This document shows, in pieces, positions 28,273 to 36,914 of a DNA stretch of 48,873 nucleotides. How positions within the stretch are numbered: position 1 is the stretch's first letter; each line of letters starts with the position of its first letter. Under the pieces are notes generated by a model that worked only from the letters and a program-made list of their open reading frames with translations, searched no databases and was not told the DNA's origin. The position numbers were made by a program, and so were the translations under genes. The DNA comes from Chloroflexota bacterium (lineage in GTDB: Bacteria; Chloroflexota; Anaerolineae; J036; Brachytrichaceae): contig JAGHYX010000002.1 of the NCBI GenBank assembly GCA_017743375.1, forward strand, positions 1 to 48,873, read 5' to 3'.

Positions 28273-28509
28273 CTACTTATTGGTCTCTTTGCTGCCGATG
28301 CGCACGAGCTGAACCTGTGCCTGATAGCCGCGCTCGGCATCATCACCTAGGGAGATCTTTCCGTTGGCGAAGAATCCAACGCTGCCGGTGCTGAACCGCT
28401 TCGGCGCCAGCATCAGCGAGCCGACCTCCTCGCCGTTGACGAGGAACTTGACGACTACCTTTGCCGCAGAAGCACCTTCGGGCGGGGATGCAGGCTTGAC
28501 TTCTGACAT
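28273..28509 (-). CDS. Small protein of unknown function
   Basis: A 78-residue protein: an Ala/Pro-rich start (MSEVKPASPPEGASAAK), then a beta-rich part (VVVKFLVNGEEVGSLML ... GSVGFFANGKISLGD ... YQAQVQLVRIG). No family is recognised. The beta-strand pattern with NGE and ANGK turns suggests a small barrel or sandwich. A minus-strand TATCAT (28519-28524) 9 bases before the ATG looks like a -10 box, so the mRNA may be leaderless. Its start lies only 23 bases from the start of the divergent pseudouridine synthase gene. It may be co-transcribed with the epimerase gene. Confidence 0.6.
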   Translation of the reverse strand: MSEVKPASPPEGASAAKVVVKFLVNGEEVGSLMLAPKRFSTGSVGFFANGKISLGDDAERGYQAQVQLVRIGSKETNK

Positions 28510-28532
28510 GATACAAACATGATACCAAAGCG

Positions 28533-29135
28533 ATGTTGCGCATTGTGGCGTTCTACAAACCGTATGGCGTGCTGTCCTCGTTCGCCCACGAGGTGCGCGA
28601 GACCGACCCACCCAAGCGCACGCTGAGCGAATTTGGCCTGCCAAAAGGCATTTACGCCGCAGGTCGGCTAGATTACGCCAGCGAGGGCTTGCTCATCCTC
28701 ACCAACGACGGCCAGCTCATCCATCGCTTGACCGATCCGCGCTATAAACTGCCGAAGACCTACTACGTGCAAGTGGAGGGCATCCCAACCGAAGCAGCCC
28801 TTGATCAACTGCGCCGAGGGGTGGTGGTCAAGGGCTATCGCAGCCTACCCTGCCAAGCGCGCCAATTGAAAGAAGCCCCTGCCCTCCCTCCGCGCGAGAA
28901 ACCTATCATCGCGCACGGGCCGACAGCCTGGCTGGAGATCGTGCTGCGCGAGGGCAAGAAGCGCCAAGTGCGCCACATGACTGCAGCAGTGGGCCTGCCC
29001 ACGCTCCGACTGGTGCGCGTCGCCGTCGGCCCGATCACCTTGGCCGGCCTCGCCCCCGGCCAATGGCGCGACCTGAGCGAGGCCGAGCGCGAGGCGCTGC
29101 GCCAAGCCACCTACTACCGACAAGCCGTTCGATGA
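28533..29135 (+). CDS. RluE-like rRNA pseudouridine synthase
   Basis: A 200-residue enzyme of the RsuA/RluB/E/F family, without the N-terminal S4 domain, like RluE. The catalytic Asp is in GRLDYASEGLLILTNDG, and other family motifs are FYKPYGVLSSF, KTYYVQVEG and the KKRQVRHMTAAVG/PTLRLVRVAVG end. RluE acts on U2457 of 23S rRNA in E. coli; the exact target here is unproven. The ATG has no Shine-Dalgarno sequence. The stop overlaps the start of the next gene by ATGA, so translation is coupled. Confidence 0.87.
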   Translation: MLRIVAFYKPYGVLSSFAHEVRETDPPKRTLSEFGLPKGIYAAGRLDYASEGLLILTNDGQLIHRLTDPRYKLPKTYYVQVEGIPTEAALDQLRRGVVVKGYRSLPCQARQLKEAPALPPREKPIIAHGPTAWLEIVLREGKKRQVRHMTAAVGLPTLRLVRVAVGPITLAGLAPGQWRDLSEAEREALRQATYYRQAVR

Positions 29136-30160
29136 GCCAGCACCATCCCCTTCTCAAAGATGCGCGCCTGTTCAAGGCGCTGGTGGTGAGCGAACAACCC
29201 GACGGGCGCTTTGCGCGCCAGGTCGTCACGCGCCGGGTCGCCGACCTGCCCGCCCACGACACGCTGATCCAGGTGCGCTACTCCTCGCTGAACTACAAAG
29301 ACGCCCTCTCCGCCTCCGGTCATCGCGGCGTCACCCGCCAGTATCCCCACACGCCGGGCATTGACGCAGCCGGCGAGGTGGTCGCCAGCGCTGATCCAGC
29401 CCTGACGCCAGGCGACGAGGTCATCGTCACCGGCTATGACCTGGGGATGAACACGCCGGGCGGCTTTGGCCAATACATCCGCGTGCCGTCGGCCTGGGTG
29501 GTGAAGAAGCCCGCCGGCCTGACGCTCTACGAGAGCATGGCGCTGGGCACGGCCGGTTTCACCGCTGCGCTCTGCGTCCGCCAGCTTCTGCGACATGAGG
29601 TGACGCCGACTGCAGGCGAGGTCCTAGTCACCGGCGCAAGCGGCGGCGTGGGCTGCTGGGCGGTCGTGCTGCTCAACATGCTGGGCTATCACGTCGTCGC
29701 CGCCACCGGCAAGGACGAGGCAGGCGACTGGCTGCGGCAGCTTGGCGCGCGCGAGGTTATCGCGCGCGATGCGCTGCGCGACTCAACCGGCAAAGCGCTG
29801 CTGAAGGCGCGCTGGGCCGGCGCAGTCGAGACCGTCGGCGGCGAGTTCCTGGCCAACGTCCTGAAGTCCACCCAGCGCGGCGGCTGCGTGGTCTGTTGCG
29901 GCAACGTCGCCTCAGCCGAGCTGCACACCACGGTGTACCCGTTCATCCTGCGCGGCGTGACCTTGCAAGGCGTAGATGCGGCGGAGACCCCAAGGCCGAT
30001 CCGGTTACAAGTCTGGGAGTTGCTGGCCGGCGAATGGAAGCCCCCTGCGCATGCGCTGGCCGCGATTGTGCACACGGTCTCGTTGGCAGAGCTGGACGCA
30101 GCGATAGAGGCGATGCTGCGCGGAGCCGTGCGCGGGCGCGTGGTGGTGCTGCTAGATTAA
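29132..30160 (+). CDS. YhdH/AcuI-type quinone oxidoreductase (acryloyl-CoA reductase family)
   Basis: A 342-residue zinc-independent medium-chain dehydrogenase/reductase. The N-terminal NYKDALSASG and TPGIDAAGEV segments and the NADPH-binding TGASGGVG (about residue 170) are the YhdH/AcuI signature. AcuI reduces acryloyl-CoA to propionyl-CoA with NADPH; YhdH paralogs may act on other enoyl or quinone substrates. The start is the ATG at 29132, which overlaps the pseudouridine synthase stop (ATGA); an in-frame start at 29063 lies inside that gene and is rejected. The pairing with an rRNA-modification gene appears to be chance clustering. Confidence 0.88.
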   Translation: MSQHHPLLKDARLFKALVVSEQPDGRFARQVVTRRVADLPAHDTLIQVRYSSLNYKDALSASGHRGVTRQYPHTPGIDAAGEVVASADPALTPGDEVIVTGYDLGMNTPGGFGQYIRVPSAWVVKKPAGLTLYESMALGTAGFTAALCVRQLLRHEVTPTAGEVLVTGASGGVGCWAVVLLNMLGYHVVAATGKDEAGDWLRQLGAREVIARDALRDSTGKALLKARWAGAVETVGGEFLANVLKSTQRGGCVVCCGNVASAELHTTVYPFILRGVTLQGVDAAETPRPIRLQVWELLAGEWKPPAHALAAIVHTVSLAELDAAIEAMLRGAVRGRVVVLLD

Positions 30161-30239
30161 CGTGGGCTCGGATTCAGTGGGTGTATTTTGTTGGAGCACA
30201 TGCGCAGTATACGAAGGTCGCCGGTGCCCCACTTCGCCT

Positions 30240-30278
30240 TGTCATTCTGAGAAACGGTCTCTAAGACCGTGCGCTCAA
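30240..30278 (+). repeat. Dispersed TGTCATTCTGAG repeat
   Basis: Starts TGTCATTCTGAG, contains a small palindrome (ACGGTCT, 3 bases, AGACCGT at 30254-30270) and ends TGCGCTCAA. It matches the minus-strand copy at 15890-15929 at both ends and in length. It lies in the gap 30161-30349, which holds no gene. Confidence 0.7.
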
Positions 30279-30349
30279 TGCTGGCCACGCCGCGCATAGG
30301 CGCCCAAATTATGAACGGGCCGGCTGAACCCACGTCGCATCAAGTCACC

Positions 30350-32032
30350 TCATAACCTGGCGACGATCGCAGCGACGAAGCCGAGGATCATCAGCCAGCC
30401 GAACGCGCCGTGCAAGCCGGCCGTCGCCCGCAGCACGCGATTGAGCTTGCGCGGCTCGTCGGTGTAGAAGGCGCGCCGCACAAGGCTTATCCCCACCGGC
30501 AGCATCAACAGCGGCAGCAAGGCCAACAGCGGGGCATAGCCCAGCGCCACCAAGATGATCAGCACGACAAAGCTGCCGCCGACCAGCAGCAGATATTCCC
30601 AGCGGCTGGCTTGGCGGCCCAGGATGTTGGCCAGCGTGCGCTTGTTGTGGGCCAGGTCACTCTCCAAGTCGCGCATGTTGTTGGCGTGCAGAATCGCTGC
30701 CACCAGAAAGCCAATCGGCAGCGAGAGCAGCACCACCGACAGCGGTGCCTGTTGCATCTGCACGTAATAGCTGCCGATCACCATCACCGGCCCCATGAAG
30801 ATGAACACTACCACTTCGCCCAGGCCGATATAGGCGAACGCCTTGGGGCCAGCCGTGTAGAACCAGCCGGCCAGCACGCTGAGTATGCCGATCAGGAGGA
30901 TGAATATCCCGCGCGTCGCAACCAGATATAGCCCGATCAACGAGCCTAGCCCAAAGCACACCAGTGCGCCGATGAAGATCTGTTGAGGCGTCAATAGTCC
31001 TTCCTGGATGACGCGGCTGGGGCCGAGCGACGTCGGCGTGTCTGCGCCCTTCTTCCAGTCGTAGTAGTCGTTCGCCAGGTTGGTGCCGGCATGGATGAGC
31101 ACGGAGCCGAGCAAGGTAAGCGCGAACAGCCAGGGGTTGAACTGGCTGTGATAGCCGGCCAACACCGCGCCCAGCGTCACCGGCACCACGCTGGCCGTGA
31201 AGCTGAAGGGCCGCGTGGCCATCCACCAGGTGCGCACCAGCCGGCGCAGGCGAGGCTCGCTGGGCTTTGGCATGGATGGTTGTGCCTGCCTCTCTTGCTT
31301 CCACGGCACGAGCTGGCGTTCCAGTTCATCCATCAACCAGCTTGCGCCATAGCCGAGGAGGGCCACCACGATCAGCGCAGCGAGGATGGTTGGGATGTCA
31401 TATACCTGGTAAGCGGCCCAGATCATCGCGCCCAACCCGCCGCGCGGCAGGAGCAGCTCGGTGCCGACGATCACCGTGAGGGCGAAGCCCAGCCCGAGGT
31501 TGACGCCGGTGAGGATGCTGGGCAGCGCGCCCGGCAGCGCCACCGTCCAGATCAAGTCCCAGCGGCTCGCACCGTTGTTGCGCGCGATGTCGAAGTAGCG
31601 CGCGTCCAAGTTGCGCACGCCGGCAGCGGTGTTGATGGCCACCAGGAAGAACACTGAGATCACCACGATGGCGTATTTGGCCGCTTCGCTGATCCCCAAC
31701 AGCAGCACCACCATCGGCACCAGCGCGATCTTAGGAACCGGATACAGCGCGTTCACCAGCGGCGCAAAGAGCGCCCGCGCTATGCTGCTGACGCCCATCA
31801 CCACACCCAGAATGACCGCCGGCACGGTCGCCAACACAAATCCCACGGCCACTCGCCGCAGCGTGATGGCCGTGTTGGCCAACAACGAGCCGTCTTCGAT
31901 CAACGCCAATAGGCGGGCGAAGACCTCGCTTGGCATGGAGAAGAACCGCACGTCAATCAAGCCGGCGCGGGCCAGCACTTCCCACAGCGCCAGCAGGACG
32001 AGCGGCGAGAGCCACGAGAGCCAACGTTGCAT
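30350..32032 (-). CDS. Fusion: SsuC/TauC-type ABC permease + MenA-like (UbiA family) prenyltransferase
   Basis: One 560-residue open frame with two unrelated membrane parts. Residues 1 to about 245 are an ABC permease of the SsuC/TauC class, with several hydrophobic segments and the coupling loop FDIARNNGASRWDLIWTVALPGALPSI (about 147-173). Residues about 260-560 are a UbiA-type prenyltransferase, closest in style to MenA: ATRPFSFTASVVPV, first Asp motif NDYYDWKKGAD (321-331) and second motif DLESDLAHNKRT (455-466). MenA makes demethylmenaquinone. An ATG at 31273 (M254) lies at the junction and could start a separate 307-residue MenA; a purine-rich stretch precedes it. No ATPase or binding protein for the permease is near. 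A lost stop codon or assembly error could also explain the fusion. Confidence 0.8.
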   Translation of the reverse strand: MQRWLSWLSPLVLLALWEVLARAGLIDVRFFSMPSEVFARLLALIEDGSLLANTAITLRRVAVGFVLATVPAVILGVVMGVSSIARALFAPLVNALYPVPKIALVPMVVLLLGISEAAKYAIVVISVFFLVAINTAAGVRNLDARYFDIARNNGASRWDLIWTVALPGALPSILTGVNLGLGFALTVIVGTELLLPRGGLGAMIWAAYQVYDIPTILAALIVVALLGYGASWLMDELERQLVPWKQERQAQPSMPKPSEPRLRRLVRTWWMATRPFSFTASVVPVTLGAVLAGYHSQFNPWLFALTLLGSVLIHAGTNLANDYYDWKKGADTPTSLGPSRVIQEGLLTPQQIFIGALVCFGLGSLIGLYLVATRGIFILLIGILSVLAGWFYTAGPKAFAYIGLGEVVVFIFMGPVMVIGSYYVQMQQAPLSVVLLSLPIGFLVAAILHANNMRDLESDLAHNKRTLANILGRQASRWEYLLLVGGSFVVLIILVALGYAPLLALLPLLMLPVGISLVRRAFYTDEPRKLNRVLRATAGLHGAFGWLMILGFVAAIVARL

Positions 32033-32180
32033 GACCTTATCTCACCTCTTCTTTGGCCTCAAGGTAACAAGGCGAGATAAATCTCAGCTGAGCGGGTACG
32101 TGAATTTCTAGGAGTGCGCCAAGGTGTGTTCACCAAGAGGAGCAAAGCTATCTCCTAGTGATGCAAACGTCGTGAGGAGT

Positions 32181-32200
32181 TGCCCTAATTGGCGAGTAGC
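32181..32200 (+). repeat. Degenerate copy of the recurring intergenic motif
   Basis: TGCCCTAATTGGCGAGTAGC is similar to the motif upstream of hoxY. It lies in the 185-base gap 32033-32217, which contains no gene. Weak match. Confidence 0.3.
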
Positions 32201-32217
32201 GATCGGCAGCACACGGC

Positions 32218-33666
32218 CTAGCCATACTTTACATACACCGTCTTTGTGCGTGTATAGAACTCCATCGCAGCTCGCCCTTGTTCTTTGAAAGTGTTGGCGC
32301 TGCTGCCCTTGAATCCGCCAAAAGGCGCTTGAAGCGCCACGCCGGTGGTCGGCTCGTTCACCTTGACCACGCCGGCTTCGATGCGGTCGGCAAAGCGCAT
32401 GGCCTTGCGCAGGTCGTTGGTGACGATGGCGGCTGAAAGGCCAAAGCCAATCGCGTTGGCCTTGTCGATTGCATCGTCGAAGTCCCGCGCGCGGATGATG
32501 CCGATCACCGGCCCGAAGATCTCCTCCTGGGCAATGCGCATCTCGGGCTGAACGTCATCGAAGACCGTGGGCTGGATGAAGAATCCGGCCGATGACGCGA
32601 CCGGCGCGCCGCCGGCCAACAGCCTCGCTCCTTCCCGTCTGCCGATCTCGATATAGCTGAGGTCGGTTTGCAGTTGGTCCGCGCTCACCGCCGGACCCAT
32701 CTGCACGCCGGCTTCCAGGCCGTTGCCGACCTTGAGGTTGCGCGCCGCTTCAGCCAGGGCGCAGGCAAAGGCGTCGGCGATGCCCTCTTCTACGATCACC
32801 CGACTGGTGGCCGTGCAGGCCTGTCCGGTGAGCCCGAAGCCGCCTCGCACAACAATGTCAACGGCCAGCCCGAGGTCGGCGTCGTTAAGCACGACGGTGG
32901 GGTTCTTGCCGCCCATCTCGAGCTGGGTGCGCACGAGATTGCGGGCGGTCTTCTCGTAGATCTTCAAGCCGACGTCGTATGAGCCGGTGAAGCTCAATCC
33001 GGCGATCTCTTTGCTCTCCGCCAGCGTGTTGCCCACGGCGCGCCCGCTACCTACTACTAAGTTGATCACGCCCGGCGGCAGGCCGGCTTCAAGCAAGATC
33101 TCGACCAGCTTAAGCGCCGTGTGAGGAACCAGCGAAGCTGGCTTAAAGACCACGGTGTTGCCATAAGCCAAAGCCGGCGCGATCTTCCACGCCGGGATGG
33201 CGATCGGGAAGTTCCAGGGGGTGATGACGGCGACGACGCCAAGCGGTTCGCGCTTGGTGAACAACAGCGTCTCGGGCGCGCTGGCCGGGATCACGTCGCC
33301 GCCGGCGCGATAGCCTTCACCGGCATAGTATTTAAAGATGTCGCGCGCGCGAATGACCTCGGCGCGTGCCTCGGCCAGGGTCTTGCCCTCCTCGCGGGTC
33401 AACGTCTCGGCCAGCTCCTCGGTGCGCGCAGCGATGATCTGGCTGGCCTTGTCCAAGATTGCGCCGCGGCTTGGCCCCGGCAAGGCAGCCCAACTGGGCA
33501 GCGCTTCTTTAGCGGCCGCGATGGCGCGGCGCGTGTCCTCAGCAGTGGCGGATGCGAAGTAGCCGATCACCTCGCCAGTGGCTGGGTTGATGTTCTCAAT
33601 TGTGTTACCGTCGGATGCAGCGACCCATTCGCCAGCGATGTAGTTCTTGAAAGTGGGGATGGACAT
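32218..33666 (-). CDS. NAD(P)-dependent aldehyde dehydrogenase
   Basis: A 482-residue ALDH-superfamily enzyme that oxidises an aldehyde to a carboxylate. Catalytic motifs are intact: EMGGKNP with the general-base Glu, GQACTATSR with the nucleophilic Cys, the NAD motif VITPWNFPIAIPAWK, and EEIFGPV near the end. The closest style is the alpha-ketoglutaric-semialdehyde/succinate-semialdehyde group (for example VVKVNEPTTGVALQAPFGGFKGSS). The substrate is not certain. It has its own promoter and seems monocistronic. The ATG lies 6 bases after the -10 box, so the mRNA is leaderless. Confidence 0.93.
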   Translation of the reverse strand: MSIPTFKNYIAGEWVAASDGNTIENINPATGEVIGYFASATAEDTRRAIAAAKEALPSWAALPGPSRGAILDKASQIIAARTEELAETLTREEGKTLAEARAEVIRARDIFKYYAGEGYRAGGDVIPASAPETLLFTKREPLGVVAVITPWNFPIAIPAWKIAPALAYGNTVVFKPASLVPHTALKLVEILLEAGLPPGVINLVVGSGRAVGNTLAESKEIAGLSFTGSYDVGLKIYEKTARNLVRTQLEMGGKNPTVVLNDADLGLAVDIVVRGGFGLTGQACTATSRVIVEEGIADAFACALAEAARNLKVGNGLEAGVQMGPAVSADQLQTDLSYIEIGRREGARLLAGGAPVASSAGFFIQPTVFDDVQPEMRIAQEEIFGPVIGIIRARDFDDAIDKANAIGFGLSAAIVTNDLRKAMRFADRIEAGVVKVNEPTTGVALQAPFGGFKGSSANTFKEQGRAAMEFYTRTKTVYVKYG

Positions 33667-33672
33667 GTAGTG

Positions 33673-33701
33673 ATTTTAGCCAGCCTTGCTGCCGGTCTCA
33701 A
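33673..33701 (-). promoter_or_regulatory. Promoter of the aldehyde dehydrogenase gene (leaderless)
   Basis: On the minus strand TTGAGA (33696-33701), a 17-base spacer and TAAAAT (33673-33678), then 6 bases to the ATG. Each hexamer matches the sigma-70 consensus at 5 of 6 positions. This is the best evidence in the window for leaderless transcription. Confidence 0.7.
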
Positions 33702-33738
33702 TCGCCGTTTAGGCGTTGCCTCTGTGGTGCGTCCTGAG

Positions 33739-36700
33739 TCAAGGCTTGACCTGGATGCGCTGAGGCAGCGCGACAAACGTCTCACCACTGACCAGCGGCA
33801 CGCGCTCGCCGCTCTCGGCGCTGTATAGCCCCACGCGCACTTCGTAGATGCCTTCGGCGAGTGGGGCGTTCGGGGTATGCTCATCGAGAATGTATTCGCC
33901 TTCCACCCAGCTTGTGGTTGGTCGGCTCCACTTGGCCGGCTCACTGTCGCTCCCGCTGGCGTAATTGCCCTGCGCATCAACGATGTGTACGAAGACCTTG
34001 TAGGCTCGATCCGCCTCTCGCGTGGCCTTCCAGATCAGGCAGATATTGAGCGTTTCTCCGGGGCGCGCCTCAGCCGGCACTTGCGCGGCAAATAGATCGC
34101 CAACTTCAAGGAAGCGCGCGCCGACACGCTGGCCAAGCTGAGGTGGCTCGAAGGCGCGCGCAATCGGCTCGACGAAGAGGGATGAGAGGGAGAAGCTCGT
34201 CGTGGGCGGGATCTGCAAAGTCAAGCTGTAGCTACCGCTCGCCAGCGTCCGAGGAACCAAAATGCGATGCGTACCGCGCCACAGGTCGCCGGCTTGCCAG
34301 CGAGAGGTGGGATAGGTGATCACTGGCGGGAAATCCTGGCAAGCGACGCTGCGTCCTTGAGCATCTACGAAGCACAGCCTGGTCTGGAGATCACGCTGAG
34401 GGGCACGCTGCGCTTTCCAGAAGAGCGTGAGCCGCAGCGAGTCGCCGGGCCGCGCGTGTGCAGGAGGTTGGTTGAAGGCGACCAACGCAACCGGGTCGCC
34501 GGCTGGCGCGTCGAGGACGCGCTCGGCCTTGAGTGTCTCTAGAGGAACGTGCCAAGGCGCCGGATCCAGCGTGATCGTGCCGAGAAGGACCTCGGTCCCG
34601 ATCGGCGAGCCTGATTCGTTGTAAACCGGCAACGGCGATTGGGGTTGACCGTAGGGATAGACCTTCACGAAGAGGCGATAGATCCCTGGCGGTGTGCCTG
34701 GGTAGATAAAAAGAGTGTGTCGGTCGCGCCCGTATTTGTCTGTCGGCCAGTTTTTGGTAGGGAATCCATCGGGGTGTTGATTATCTGACTGTCCCACAAG
34801 CGCGCCCAGTTCGTCAACGAGGTGAATACTAGTGCTATATTCTTGTCTGAGTGTCCTAGCAGCTCGCCAGAACAAGGTGAACTTTAAGTCACGCGCTGTT
34901 GGGTTTGTCTGCTCCGGCATGTCCGCACCAATCAATACCAAGCCATCGCCGAACGACTTTTGCACCTCGATGTCAACATCGCGCACGGTGCGCCCATCGA
35001 AGCGTGTGAAGGCAAAGGGCGTCTCTGCGCGATCTACCCAAAGTGTTTTGACGCCCAGCATGATTGCGCTGGCCAACATCACCGCTTCCCATGGGAAGAA
35101 GAGGGGCTTGTCTTGTGTGACTTGTGAGTCAACGGCGCGACGAGGCACGACAAAGTGAAGCAGGATGGTGAGCCCGAAGCTAAGGCCTAGGCCGATGATC
35201 GACAGCGCCTCAGCCAAACTGCGCAGAGGAGTTGAGGCGAAGATGATCTCAGCGCGGTGAGTCCCCGGCGGTGCGTCGAGTCTGAGCAATCCATGGGGCG
35301 GTTGTGCGCTGAGCGCGACGGGGGCGCCGTTCAACGTAGCCTGCCAGCCTGGAAAGTAGAATGTGCGAAATATCAACGTCGCTGAGGTAGGTGTGGTAAA
35401 ATGGAGAGCATAGCGATAAGGACTATAGTCTTTTTGATGAATAATAAGATCAGATGAAGACAGTTCTACTGCCAAGCGGTCAGACTTTCTATATTCATAG
35501 CTAGAATCATTCTTAAATATTGATAAGTGAAAAGGCGGCTTTTCAAAAACTTGAGCTGGCAAGTATTCTCCAGCCGTTGTTGTGCCGATGAAAGTTGTTT
35601 TGTACTCAAATTCAGCAACTTCCTTAACTTCTGCTCTATAACTAGGCATCACAGTATTCACTGGCACTTGACGTACAAAGACAAAAGCTACTGAGAATCC
35701 AAGCCAAACAGCGGCTACAAGAATTAAAATATTTTTATGATTATTAATCAATATAGTGATAAGTAAATCTGTGGCATTGGCGCACAGAAAACTGATACAC
35801 AGAGTCGCAATAGCATGAAAACGCCAAGGGAATTGTAAAAACTTTAATATATCTATAAACTTCCATACATTTGATGACAATTCATTCATCATAAATATAC
35901 ATAATATCAAAGTGAGTAACGAGAATAAAGAGAGAATAAAGTTAAACTTTGCCTTTCTAACTATAGATAGCACTATTCCGATGATATTTATAACTAAAGA
36001 TACGACAATAATGATACTATTAAATTCAGGAGAGCGCGGCTGAAAGACCAACAAGCGGTCGGTCGGCTCTGGCCAAGCGAACAACCGACCCAGATTCAGG
36101 AAGTGATGATAATAGTTCGCCCAAGGCGGCGCGTGCAACAGATCAAGTTGAACAAGAGAACGCTCGTCAAGAACAGGAATCCAAAAGAATGCAACAATTA
36201 ACGCGGAAAACCCTGGCACCGTTAGTAGTATAAGTCTTCTCCCCTGACTAACCCAGCAGTAAAACAGATATGCTGCTATTATGACGGATAGTAGGACTGC
36301 ACTTACATTATGCGATAGCCAAAAAGCTGACAGCAAGAGTGTAGCAAGCAACCACCAGCGCACCTGCGCTCGCCCTTCTGAGCGACTCAGTCGGGCGATG
36401 CTCCAGCAAACGAAGGGCACGATGCCCAGCGCGGCGTGCTCGGCCAACGCCCCTCGTCCAGTGATGTTGCCGACTGTATACGGCGCCAGAGTGTAGCTGA
36501 CGCTGCCGATATAGGCAGCAAGTGGATGAGTGTGCTCGCGCAGCCAAAGCCACGCGCCGATTGCCTGGAGGAAGCAAAAGGCAATTGCTACCCACGTTAC
36601 TGCTTGCGTCGCCGTCAGGCCGATGGCGGCTAAACTGGCAGTCAAATAGTAAACCAGCGGCGCATAATAGTTGAAAACGGGGTAGCCGAAGCCATACACT

Positions 36701-36897
36701 AAGTCGGCTGACCAGCGGGGGAAGAAGACGCCCTCTTGCCACGACCTAAGCAGGCTCGCCGTACGCTGGATGTGGTACAGAGTGTCATCTCCTGAGGGCA
36801 GGCCGTAGCGCAGCATCGGTTGGGCAGCCAGCACACCGATCAACAGGACGCACAGGAATGTGCCGGCCGCAGATGCTCGCACCTTAAAAGTCCGCAT
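33739..36897 (-). CDS. Large polytopic membrane protein with GT-C-like core and tandem beta-sandwich tail
   Basis: A 1052-residue protein. Residues 1 to about 610 hold many hydrophobic helices and resemble the 6-pyruvoyl-tetrahydropterin-synthase-related/GT-C membrane family (LPSGDDTLYHIQRTASLL, VYGFGYPVFNYYAP); an Asp pair after the first helix fits a lipid-linked-sugar transferase. The last 400 residues contain three related extracytoplasmic units, each with a LFWxA-like strand (W677, W827 and W956) and a PGxY or EGIY turn. The segment at about 35400-36030 (residues about 290-500) is strikingly AT-rich compared with the rest of the gene. The start is ATG 36897; a TTG two codons upstream is also possible. 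It follows the unknown gene by 17 bases. Function is inferred from fold only. Confidence 0.75.
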   Translation of the reverse strand: MRTFKVRASAAGTFLCVLLIGVLAAQPMLRYGLPSGDDTLYHIQRTASLLRSWQEGVFFPRWSADLVYGFGYPVFNYYAPLVYYLTASLAAIGLTATQAVTWVAIAFCFLQAIGAWLWLREHTHPLAAYIGSVSYTLAPYTVGNITGRGALAEHAALGIVPFVCWSIARLSRSEGRAQVRWWLLATLLLSAFWLSHNVSAVLLSVIIAAYLFYCWVSQGRRLILLTVPGFSALIVAFFWIPVLDERSLVQLDLLHAPPWANYYHHFLNLGRLFAWPEPTDRLLVFQPRSPEFNSIIIVVSLVINIIGIVLSIVRKAKFNFILSLFSLLTLILCIFMMNELSSNVWKFIDILKFLQFPWRFHAIATLCISFLCANATDLLITILINNHKNILILVAAVWLGFSVAFVFVRQVPVNTVMPSYRAEVKEVAEFEYKTTFIGTTTAGEYLPAQVFEKPPFHLSIFKNDSSYEYRKSDRLAVELSSSDLIIHQKDYSPYRYALHFTTPTSATLIFRTFYFPGWQATLNGAPVALSAQPPHGLLRLDAPPGTHRAEIIFASTPLRSLAEALSIIGLGLSFGLTILLHFVVPRRAVDSQVTQDKPLFFPWEAVMLASAIMLGVKTLWVDRAETPFAFTRFDGRTVRDVDIEVQKSFGDGLVLIGADMPEQTNPTARDLKFTLFWRAARTLRQEYSTSIHLVDELGALVGQSDNQHPDGFPTKNWPTDKYGRDRHTLFIYPGTPPGIYRLFVKVYPYGQPQSPLPVYNESGSPIGTEVLLGTITLDPAPWHVPLETLKAERVLDAPAGDPVALVAFNQPPAHARPGDSLRLTLFWKAQRAPQRDLQTRLCFVDAQGRSVACQDFPPVITYPTSRWQAGDLWRGTHRILVPRTLASGSYSLTLQIPPTTSFSLSSLFVEPIARAFEPPQLGQRVGARFLEVGDLFAAQVPAEARPGETLNICLIWKATREADRAYKVFVHIVDAQGNYASGSDSEPAKWSRPTTSWVEGEYILDEHTPNAPLAEGIYEVRVGLYSAESGERVPLVSGETFVALPQRIQVKP

Positions 36898-36914
36898 ATT
36901 CAACAGATAAAGGT

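Noticed and set aside
32107-32158. Inverted CTAGGAG ... CTCCTAG pair in the gap before the permease-MenA gene
   Set aside because: Seven-base arms about 38 bases apart are likely to occur by chance and are not linked to a promoter or terminator.
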